Shown: positions 1-8,300 of the stretch, one piece after another
Layout of the letters: every line of letters begins with the position of its first letter
How positions within the stretch are numbered: the first letter of the stretch is position 1
Source of the DNA: GCA-2719315 sp964448645
GTDB lineage: Bacteria; Bacteroidota; Bacteroidia; Flavobacteriales; Flavobacteriaceae
DNA: 13,386 bases
NCBI GenBank assembly: GCA_964448645.1
Contig: CAYUZY010000052.1
Span: 1-13,386, forward strand
Reading direction: 5' to 3'
The notes under the pieces: generated by a model
What the model was told of the DNA's origin: nothing
The model's database searches: none
The model's input: the letters and a program-made list of their open reading frames with translations, nothing else
Position numbers and translations under genes: made by a program

Positions 1-805
1 ATCTCATTAAAGAAATAGAAAAATAAAGCATTATTAAACCTAATAAAGCAATTACAATTGAGGCAGGTAAAGAAAGAAATAAATTTCCTGAATAACTAGT
101 AGCAGGTATTAAAGAAAATAAAATCATCCAAATAGTATAAAATACAATTTGAAATGATGTTATTTGGTCTTTTTTTCCAGATGGCAATAATTTAAATCCT
201 GCTTTTTTATAATCATCATGCATAAACCAACCTATGGCCCAAAAATGAGGAAACTGCCAAATAAATTGAATTAAAAATAAAATTCCTGGTTCAATACCAA
301 ATTTGTTTGTTGCAGCAACCCATCCAAGCATAAATGGAATAGCTCCTGGAAAAGCTCCAACAAAAACAGCTAATGGAGTCTTTTTTTTAAGTGGGGTATA
401 AATACAAGTATATATAAAAACTGATAAGACTGAAAAAAAAACAGTTCTAAAATTTATCATGTATAAAAAGCCTATTCCAATAAATAAAAAAATAAATCCA
501 ATAAATAAAGCTGTTTTATCCTTCATTCTCCCTGAAGGTAAAGGCCTATTTTTTGTTCTTGTCATTAATCCATCCTCTTCTTTTTCAATCCATTGATTAA
601 AAACATTTGATGAAGCCACCATAGAAAACCCCCCTAGAAATAGTAAAGTTAAACTTGTTAAATTTAAATTATCAATAGCTAAAAAATATCCAGCAATAGA
701 TGAAAAAACAACACTTATAGCTAAACGAAACTTCGTTAGTTGTAAAATGTCAGATACAAGACTTTGAAAAATATTTAAAGTAATAGATTGGGACTGATGC
801 ATCAT
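1..805 (-). CDS. ctaB: Protoheme IX farnesyltransferase (heme o synthase), 3' end cut by the window edge
   Basis: Polytopic inner-membrane UbiA-family prenyltransferase that adds a farnesyl group to heme b to give heme o, the step before heme a and haem-copper oxidase assembly. My translation from ATG at 805 runs open for 268 codons to the window start; family members are about 290-300 residues, so roughly 25-35 C-terminal residues are missing. The first prenyl-diphosphate/Mg motif is NQWIEKEED (residues 70-78, N-x3-E-x3-D) followed by RTKNRPLPSG (83-92). A second family signature, QFPHFWAIGW followed by a histidine and DDYKKAGFKLLPSG, lies in the C-terminal half. Hydrophobic helices alternate throughout. 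A second ATG directly follows the first (802), so the start could be one codon later. It lies 37 bp after tonB on the same strand. In relatives cytochrome oxidase subunit III genes often follow; that would lie outside this window. Family assignment is very secure. Confidence 0.95.
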   Translation of the reverse strand, partial: MMHQSQSITLNIFQSLVSDILQLTKFRLAISVVFSSIAGYFLAIDNLNLTSLTLLFLGGFSMVASSNVFNQWIEKEEDGLMTRTKNRPLPSGRMKDKTALFIGFIFLFIGIGFLYMINFRTVFFSVLSVFIYTCIYTPLKKKTPLAVFVGAFPGAIPFMLGWVAATNKFGIEPGILFLIQFIWQFPHFWAIGWFMHDDYKKAGFKLLPSGKKDQITSFQIVFYTIWMILFSLIPATSYSGNLFLSLPASIVIALLGLIMLYFSISLMR

Positions 806-820
806 TAATTAAACTGATAG

Positions 821-828
821 CAAATATA
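821..828 (-). promoter_or_regulatory. Candidate -7 promoter box (TATATTTG) before ctaB
   Basis: The minus strand reads TATATTTG, a full match to the Bacteroidota -7 consensus TAnnTTTG, ending 15 bp before the ctaB ATG in the 37-bp gap after tonB. No TTG is found 17-23 bp upstream for the -33 element, where the end of tonB and a ten-T run lie instead. The same octamer occurs before gcvH at a similar distance. It may let ctaB be transcribed apart from tonB. This is inference from a short motif in AT-rich DNA. Confidence 0.35.
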
Positions 829-842
829 ATCTAAAAAAAAAA

Positions 843-1547
843 TTATCTTAATCTAAAAGTAATTGGAATACTAAAAGGAACCCTTACTGGTCTACCTCTT
901 TGTTTTCCTGGAGTCATTCTTGGTAATTTAGCGATTATTCGTTGAGCTTCTTTTTCTAAATTTTTATCTGGACCTCTCATCCTTATATTTGTAATACTTC
1001 CGTTTTTAGAAATTATGAAATTAACATAAACTCTACCTTGAATTCCCATTTCTTGAGCAATTTCAGGATATCTAAAGTTTCTTTTTATATGCTTATTCAT
1101 TTGTTCCTGAAAACAATTTCTTCTTTCAGACTTTCTGACTCTTTCACAACCAGGAAAAATAGGTACATCTTCAATAACAGCAAAAGGAACATCAATATCT
1201 TCATACTCCTCAATTACTTCTACAACTTCAATAATTTCCTCTTCATCAGTTTCTGTTGATTCAATAACTGTTTCTTCTATTTCTTCCTCATCTTCAATGA
1301 CCTCAATAATTTCAGGTGCAGGAGGAGGAGGAGGTGGTGGTGGTGGTGGTGTCTTTAATTGCTCTGTTATTGGCACATCTTCATCATCATCATCATCAAC
1401 AGTAAGAGCCTCATAATCATAAACATTTTTATATGTTTTCCATTCAATAACTCTCCAGGTAATTAATAAAACAATAGATAATCCAATCACAAAATATAAA
1501 CTACTGTTTTTAGTTAAGTCAACCTTAGGATTTTTTTTTGCTTCCAT
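843..1547 (-). CDS. TonB-family energy transducer with polyproline and acidic linker
   Basis: Inner-membrane-anchored periplasmic protein that passes proton-motive energy from ExbB/ExbD to TonB-dependent outer-membrane receptors. Of 234 residues, 17-30 form the single N-terminal membrane helix, followed by DDDDDED (51-57), ten consecutive prolines (67-76) and an unusually acidic linker (about 79-126, mostly E, D, I and V). The motif VPIFPGCE (128-135) and a second cysteine (C145) precede the TonB C-terminal domain (about 150-234), with YPEIAQEMGIQGRV (160-173), LPRMTPGKQRG (208-218) and the FSIPITF strand near the end; all are typical of Bacteroidota TonB proteins. The linker is acidic where classical enterobacterial TonB has Pro-Lys and Pro-Glu repeats. 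It starts at ATG 1547, 52 bp after the VanZ-like gene. Which receptor it serves cannot be read from the sequence. Bacteroidota usually carry several tonB paralogues, so I give no numbered symbol. Confidence 0.93.
   Translation of the reverse strand: MEAKKNPKVDLTKNSSLYFVIGLSIVLLITWRVIEWKTYKNVYDYEALTVDDDDDEDVPITEQLKTPPPPPPPPPPAPEIIEVIEDEEEIEETVIESTETDEEEIIEVVEVIEEYEDIDVPFAVIEDVPIFPGCERVRKSERRNCFQEQMNKHIKRNFRYPEIAQEMGIQGRVYVNFIISKNGSITNIRMRGPDKNLEKEAQRIIAKLPRMTPGKQRGRPVRVPFSIPITFRLR
1320..1349 (-). repeat. Triplet repeat encoding ten prolines in the TonB linker
   Basis: Ten proline codons in a row: on the minus strand five CCA codons followed by five CCT codons, then GCA and CCT. Two adjacent homogeneous triplet runs suggest growth by replication slippage. 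Any change by whole triplets keeps the frame and would only alter the length of the periplasm-spanning linker. Confidence 0.9.
1377..1397 (-). repeat. GAT triplet repeat encoding an aspartate run in TonB
   Basis: Seven codons reading D5-E-D, six of them GAT, lie about 30 bp upstream in the gene from the proline tract. They sit just after the membrane anchor and start the acidic linker. Like the proline tract, this is an in-frame microsatellite. Confidence 0.85.
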
Positions 1548-1565
1548 TTAATATTATTAGTAACG

Positions 1566-1595
1566 CTAAACTATGAAAAAATACATAAAAAACAA
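1566..1595 (-). promoter_or_regulatory. Candidate promoter for tonB (TTG, 19-bp spacer, TAGTTTAG)
   Basis: In the 52-bp gap before tonB the minus strand has TTG (1595-1593), a 19-bp spacer, and TAGTTTAG (1573-1566). This matches the Bacteroidota -33/-7 arrangement (TTG, about 17-23 bp, TAnnTTTG) with one mismatch in the fixed -7 positions. The box ends 18 bp before the tonB ATG. The surrounding DNA is very AT-rich, so chance matches are easy. Confidence 0.3.
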
Positions 1596-1599
1596 TATA

Positions 1600-1959
1600 T
1601 TAATATTTTGAATAATACTTTTTATGAATAATTAAAATGGCTAAACTTATTCCAATAGTATTTGATAAAATATCGAAGAAATCAAATTGTCTTTGAAAAA
1701 TTTTTAAAATTTGAAGTAATTCAAGACTAAGGCCTAAAGAAAAAGCCATTAAACTTGAATAAATAATCTGTTTTTTAAAATTGTAAAATGAAAAATAATA
1801 AATAACCGTCAGAAAAAAGTAACAAATAACGTGCAAAATTTTATCACCTGGTAAATAAAAAAAGCTCCACAACTCTGAACTAGAATCTGGAGGCTTTAAA
1901 CTCATATAGATTACAAATAATGTAGCTATTATAGCTATATATTTATAATAATCTTTCAA
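1600..1959 (-). CDS. Small VanZ-like integral membrane protein, TTG start overlapping gcvH
   Basis: A 119-residue membrane protein of the VanZ-like family. No biochemical role is established for most members; the namesake VanZ gives low-level teicoplanin resistance. Visible features are an N-terminal helix (about 5-20) ending in SLKPP (20-24), the signature DKILHVICYFFLT (39-51), the segment GLSLELLQ (76-83) and QRQFDFFDILSNTIGI (89-104), with three or four membrane helices in all. The start is TTG at 1959; the next in-frame ATG (residue 19) would remove the first helix, so TTG is favoured. The TTG overlaps the gcvH TGA stop (the bases TTGA, 1959-1956), which suggests translational coupling to gcvH. 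Its place between gcvH and tonB downstream of sprA looks like a conserved flavobacterial arrangement, but this gives no function. Confidence 0.88.
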   Translation of the reverse strand: MKDYYKYIAIIATLFVIYMSLKPPDSSSELWSFFYLPGDKILHVICYFFLTVIYYFSFYNFKKQIIYSSLMAFSLGLSLELLQILKIFQRQFDFFDILSNTIGISLAILIIHKKYYSKY

Positions 1960-2336
1960 TTTGAAACAAGGTCTTTATATTGTTTTGAATCTAGAAGGTT
2001 ACTAACTGATTTTAAATCAGATAATTTAATTTTAATCATCCATCCAGAATCATATGGATCTTCATTTACAAGTTCTGGTCTTGATTCTAATTCTAAATTA
2101 AATTCAATAATCTCTCCACTTAATGGCATAAACAAATCCGAAACAGTCTTTACAGCCTCTACAGTTCCAAAAACAGATTCAGATTCCAAATTTTCCCCAA
2201 TAGAATCAACTTCAATATAAACTATATCTCCAAGTTCTCCCTGAGCAAAATCAGTAATACCAACTGTAGCAATTTCATTATCAATTTTAACCCATTCATG
2301 ATCCTTAGTATATTTTAAATCTGCTGGTATATTCAT
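1956..2336 (-). CDS. gcvH: Glycine cleavage system H protein (lipoyl carrier)
   Basis: Soluble carrier of the glycine cleavage complex; its lipoyl arm shuttles the aminomethyl group between the P (decarboxylase), T and L proteins. The 126 residues are full length for the family. The protein opens with the usual KYTKDHEWV (8-16) and TVGITDFAQGELGDIVYIE (24-42). The lipoylation site is K63 within GTVEAVKTVSDLF (57-69). LVNEDPYDSGWMIKI (88-102) is the conserved C-terminal signature. It starts at ATG 2336, 45 bp after the sprA stop, and a TATATTTG box lies just before it. Other gcv genes are not in the window, which is common in Bacteroidota, where gcvH is often unlinked from gcvP and gcvT. Confidence 0.97.
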   Translation of the reverse strand: MNIPADLKYTKDHEWVKIDNEIATVGITDFAQGELGDIVYIEVDSIGENLESESVFGTVEAVKTVSDLFMPLSGEIIEFNLELESRPELVNEDPYDSGWMIKIKLSDLKSVSNLLDSKQYKDLVSN

Positions 2337-2349
2337 TTTATTTTTTTGA

Positions 2350-2357
2350 CAAATATA
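2350..2357 (-). promoter_or_regulatory. Candidate -7 promoter box (TATATTTG) before gcvH
   Basis: The minus strand reads TATATTTG, a full match to TAnnTTTG, ending 13 bp before the gcvH ATG in the sprA-gcvH gap. It is one half of a perfect 12-bp palindrome, CAAATATATTTG (2350-2361). No TTG occurs at the expected -33 spacing. It is plausible as a separate promoter that frees gcvH-vanZ from the very long sprA transcript. Confidence 0.35.
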
Positions 2358-2381
2358 TTTGATTAAAATAAATAATTTAAT

Positions 2382-5300
2382 CTATTTTCCAAAATTATAT
2401 CTAATCGTTATACCTGACCTAATACTTGTTTGGGGAAATGCAGTTGATATTGCAAATTTTGAAAAATTATGATCATAAAAAAACAAGCTTGTTATATTTT
2501 TTGATATAGCATAATCTGCTGTAATTTTTATAGACATTAATTTTTGACCAGCTGTAACCTGATTATTGTCATATTCCAAATTTCTTAAAACAGTAATATT
2601 ATTTCTATAGGAAAAATCTGCTTTAATATTTAAATCTCCTTTTAGTGTAATTTTTTTACCTCCAAAACTTGTTCTAAATCTAACATCTTTTAATCTATAT
2701 CCTAAGCCTAGGGTATATTCATCACCAATAGATTCTGTCAACAAATTATTGTCATGACTTAAAGATAGAGCTCTATCCTTCTTAAAATCAGCTAATAATT
2801 TGAATGAATTTTTTAATTCAATGTCTAATCTTATTAATGGATTAAATTGTTCTACAAGGTTAACATTTGAATATAAAATTTCAGGAATAATATTCCCTGA
2901 ATTATCTAACTCAAAAGGATTTTCAGGATTATAATTAAAATTAGTCTGGAAATTATTTATTGTATAACTAGCCCTATATCCATGAGTAAAAGAGAACCTG
3001 TTAAACTTTTTTTTAAAAGATTTAATATTCATTAAACCTGTAAATTTTAAATTCCAATTTGGTATTGGGATCTTTCTTATCGGATTTAAATTAATTTTTT
3101 CAGGATCTTGACCTGAATAAGCTGCTATGAATGAATTAATTAAAACATCTTGTTGATTCTTACCATATCCTTCAGGGTATGATGAATTGTTTAATTGGTT
3201 AAGGTTTAAAGCACTTTCTTCAGATAATCTTTTTGCTATAACAGGTCTATATTTTCGGAAATTATTAAAGTTAATATCCTTATTTATATCAGAATTTCTA
3301 AATGCTGTTTTGATTAAAACAATTGAATTAGCATAATTTCCATATAAATTAGAATTCTGAGAAAAGTAAAATAATTTATCAATAATATAATTTTCATTAA
3401 TATTTTCTGAATAACTTCTTTCTGAATTTATATCAATAACCAGACTCTTAAATGGAGAAAACTGACCACTTAAAGTAAATTTATTATTATGAACTTCAGT
3501 TATAGGTTGATTGAAATTTGAAAAATCAGTTAACCAACCCTTTTTTGCAGCTTCATATCTTATATCTGCTTGACTTCCTAATGTAAAACCTAATGTAGGT
3601 TTGATTGATCCCGCAAATCCAACTGAAGGAAGGTATCCTGGCAAAACTGTTCCATTATTTTCTGTATAATTAATTTGGATTCTTCTTAATTTTGACAACA
3701 AATCAACAACTCTAACTAAAGTCTTTTTAAATCCATCGTTCTTCTTTTTATTATCCTTATTTAAATTTAATAGTGAATATAATTTTTTAAATGATACCGA
3801 TCCATTTACTGATTTTGTATTAGCATTTTGAATTTGATTTACTACCCCAAGTGTTTGTCCCTTATCATTTTTAACATTAGCTAAAGCTTCAGATCCTCTT
3901 TGCCAACTAAAATCTCCTGAATAAGTATAATCAATATCCAAAAAACTTAAAATAGGGATAAGATTTAATGGTATTTTATAATTTAAAGAAATCGATTGAA
4001 AATGTCTATCAGGCTCTCCAGTATTCCATATCCCTTCCCATATTTCTTTTGGTTTTGATATAAAAATATCCGAGGAATCATCCATTTCACTTCTGATAAT
4101 ATTGCTTGTAGATGAATTAAAAGTAAATCTTAAAGATTTAGTTAAATTATGATTTAAAGAATAAGTCCAATCAAATAAAAAATTTTGTTGCTGAAGCTCA
4201 GGTAAAGAAAGTTGATTTGAAGCATCTACACCTTCTAAAAAAACTTCACGAAACCTTTGACTATTCAAATTACGATTAATATTAGATGTTATTGAAATAG
4301 AGTTTGGAATAAGATTAAAATTAATTTCCTTTAACCATTGCCAATAAGGTTTCTCAGATTCTGATAAATTTAATTTATTAAAAGGAATAAAATTAATAGG
4401 CGAAAAATTATAAGCATAGTTTGCTCCTAATAATAAAACAGTTTCATTTTGTTTAGCTACTTCATAGTCTCTATGTTTTTTTTCATTGTAAGCATAGGAA
4501 AAATTAAAATTTTCTGGACTATAAAAACGATTTTTACTTAATCCATTATCTAATTTTCTAACTCCGATTAAATTGATGCTTTTTCTACTAGTATAACTTA
4601 TTGACTGTTTTTTTATAGAATCTCTTTGACCAGATCTAGTTGATGTCTCTATTCTATCTTTAAGTTTTAAATCTTGATAAAAAGGATCATATTCTGGAGT
4701 TAAAATAGTTTCACCTGAAGAGTAATTTAAAGGAACTTCAATGCCCCATTTTTTTGGCATTAATTGTCCAAGATTAAAATTTGAGACAATGTCGTATTGA
4801 ACTAATTCATCTCTACTTCTTTGGTTTGGACTTTGATCAATAGAACCAAAACCTATTGTAGAGTATCTTCCAGAAGCGGAAAAATTAGCAAAGTCTGCAA
4901 GATTTCCATCCATTGATCCAACTGCAGCCCATCCTCCTTTTGAATCAATTCCAGAAATTCTTAATTCGTTGAACCATACCTCTCCACATAATTCATCCCC
5001 TAGAGCAACTGAAGGGTTTTTTAATCCAATCATAATTGTTTTTATAGATCCTAAAGAAGGATTTCCTTTTATTGAAAGTTTATATTTTTTTCGACCAGGC
5101 AAAGTGCTTATGGGAGTAAATTCATTTATTAAATTTAAATCCTCGTCATAGTAAATTGCTTTATTATAAATCAGCTTCTCTAATGCTGCAGCCTTTAATT
5201 TTAATAAAAGATCAATTGAAATATCAATAGAATTTGAATCAGGAATCCAGACCTGATCAGAACTTAATTTGTTGGGATTACTTTCAGAATATTCAGTTGG

Positions 5301-8300
5301 TTTTAAAGGAACTTCAATTTGATAATAATTATCCTTATAATCTGATCCCATTCTAATAAAAGCTACGATTCTTTTATCAAAATCATCTTTAATACCCTCC
5401 CCAGGCAATTTAGGATATCCTTTAATTGATTCTGCATGAAGAAACATTTTTAATTTACTGTATTGTCTAATATCTAGATCAACAGATTTATAAATACCTC
5501 TAGAGTCCATAGGTTGAAGATCACAAATTCTAAAAGATAATGATTGTTCATTTTGTCTTATTATAGTATTATTATTATTTATTTGTTCTCTTTCAATTTC
5601 AGGTGGTAAAACATAATTTATTGGTATTCTATTTTCATTTTCTAATATATTAACTGTACTTATATCAACAGTTGTTTCCTGAGTTGAAATAATTTCTTTA
5701 TTTAATGATTTATTATAAGTCCTCCAATCTCCTCTAACTAAATCTAAAGTTCCAAATCTAAATACCACATTAGTATCAAATTCAGTTAAAATCATTCTCA
5801 TAAATCTTATTGATCTTAGATCATTAATTGAATTTATAGAATTAAAATATTTTGAAAATCTGTTATTCTGATAATATTCTTTTAAAATTGGTATTTTAAA
5901 CTGAATCCATCTTGTTTTTATTTGATCACCATTTGGAGTATCAACTGTTACATTATCTCTAACATCTGTTACAAAAGGATGATCTCCAACTTCCATTTTT
6001 TTATTTATAGGAATCTTATATTGAAAATAACTTTCAATAGTATTCATGCTTTGGTCTCTATTTATATCTTCAGTATCTGGTTCAGTAGTATTTCCCCTAT
6101 CAGTATTAGAAAAAGCTAAAGGCGTATTTCCCTGAGTTCCATTATAATTCTTATATCTATCAAGTATATTTCCTTCGGCCTGAACATAAAAAGTATAATT
6201 ATCCCCTGCAGGATCATTTAATTTTCCATTAGTATATATATCTTTTTCTTCTAAATCAGTTAATCCATCTAACCCTATATCTTGTAATGGCCTATCTATT
6301 TCCTCAGTATTAAAAGCATAAAGAATAGATTGCGATGCAGGAACTTTTCCCCAATGAGTTAAATAAGTTGGTCTTAAATCATCTCCTCCCGGCAAACCAT
6401 TTTCAAATTGCTTCCTCCCATCTTTAAGAATATCTTCAGAAATATTTCCTAAATGAAAAACTAAATAACCTAAATCTTCATTTGAAGTTTCAATTTCTGA
6501 AAAAGTATCTAATAACCAAAATTCAATAAACTCAACATTTGTTTGCTCAAAATTAGTTGAACTTAAAGGTCTCATTATTCCAGCCCAATTATTTTTAGAA
6601 TCTATATTATAAGATTCTAAAGTTGAATTATTATAAGGTCCTTTTTCATTTGGATAATATGCTAAATCAAATGTGTTTTGAACAGTAGTTGCTCCTTGAA
6701 CTAAATCTTGTTCAGGAAAAATTTCTTTTATAAATATAGTTATGGTTTTATTATCTGAAATATCATTATTATTAATACCGCTAGGCGGATTATTCCCATA
6801 AAAAATTGGATCAATTGTATACCAAGCAAGTTTTGATCTACCTTCCCCATTTTCAATTCCCTCTTTATCTGATCCTTTAAAAAATTTGTCTGGAACACTA
6901 GATAAACTCCATGATGAAAATCCCTTAATATCAATATTTGTTTGAGCCCCTTCAAAATCATCAATATAAACATTTGATTCTCCATTTATTTCAGTGTTTC
7001 TTGGATTATTTGCAATTAAACTTGCCATTTCTGCTCTAAAAGAAATTTGAGATTTAACTTCTGAATCTATAGTAGGATATAAATTGACTAATCTTGTTAA
7101 AAAGGGAACTTCTGTTGAAAAATTTGTATTAAAACCAATCATTGAGTTATTAACAGGTTCTGTGCCATAATTAGCTTTTTGAGTTAAAGGATTTTCACTC
7201 AAATTAACTAATGTTGCACCAACAGACATTTTTTCATTTATAGTATGAAGAATGTTTACACCTGAAAATCTTTTATTTTGCTGATTAAAAAAAGAATTGT
7301 TTTCAACTGAAATTTTAATAGGAATATTCGAGGCTTTTAAACCTTCATCTAAAATTTTTACTCTGCCAATTTCATAATTTACAATATAATCTATTCCTTC
7401 CTGAAGTAATCTGCCTCCAGCAGAGACCCTTACAGAACCTCTAGGAACATTAAAAGCTCCAATAGCAATTCCATCCCCTCCCTCAGATTTATATCTACCT
7501 TTTAATTGAAATTTATTTTTTTCAGAACTTTCTAAAGCTGCTGCTTTAGTGGAAGAATACATTTCTTTGAAAACATATTTTTTTTGATTTTCATTATAAG
7601 TGATTTGTGAATTATAATTTTCCTCTGAAGAATTTGGGTCATCAAGAATTTTAAACAAAAATTCCCCAAAAGGTTGTACTGAGGGAAAAATAATACGACC
7701 AAATTTTGGATCAATTGTAATGCCAGGAACATAATCAAAAAAACCATCTCCCCTTGGAGCTAAATCTTGATATTTATTTAGTCTGTCTAAATCAAAAGTG
7801 TTTAATAAAATTTGTTTATCTAAATTCTCTGGCCATATACTATTTTCAACAGGAGAAAGATAATTTATCGGAGATGGATCTGAATACAAAATATTTAATC
7901 TAAATCCTTCTTCAGATAATTGAAAAGCTCCAATATTATAAATATTTTTCATCATAAGATCCCAAATAGGTTGTTTTACATCAGTAACACTGCTTTTTAA
8001 CATTTTTACGATTAGATTGTTATTTTCAACTATACTTTGGTTCTGATTATAATTTACTACTGTACTAGGATTATCTCCATTAGCAAATTCACCTACCTGA
8101 TAAACTTTACCTAAATATGTATATTGAAAAGCAACTCCAAGTATTTCATCATTACTTAATCTTTGGTTAAGAGATATATAGCCAAGCTGAGGATGGAAAG
8201 TGTATTCCCTTGGATTTAATTTTCTTGCACTTTCAAGAACAACATAATCAAAACCTTCTCTTACTTTTTGACCTATTTCATTAAATCCACTTTTAACCTT

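Noticed and set aside
833..842. Ten-T run on the minus strand after the tonB stop as a terminator
   Set aside because: No GC-containing hairpin precedes it; the upstream bases only form weak AT pairings inside the last tonB codons.
1038..1259. Plus-strand open frame of 73 codons opposite tonB
   Set aside because: It is fully antisense to a well-conserved TonB C-terminal domain and linker, its protein has no recognisable motif, and it has no start context. It is a shadow of the real gene.
1320..1397. Clustered short repeats as a possible CRISPR-like array
   Set aside because: These are in-frame homopolymeric amino-acid codons (Pro and Asp) with no spacer-repeat periodicity.
2361..2382. Inverted repeat GATTAAA / TTTAATC right after the sprA stop codon as a possible terminator
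   Set aside because: The 7-bp stem has one G-C pair and no T-run follows it on the minus strand. It is too weak to call a terminator.
6740..6985. Minus-strand alternative-frame ORF of 81 codons inside sprA, and a similar one at 7532-7747
   Set aside because: Both lie within the conserved SprA reading frame, and their translations look like hydrophobic noise from AT-rich out-of-frame codons.
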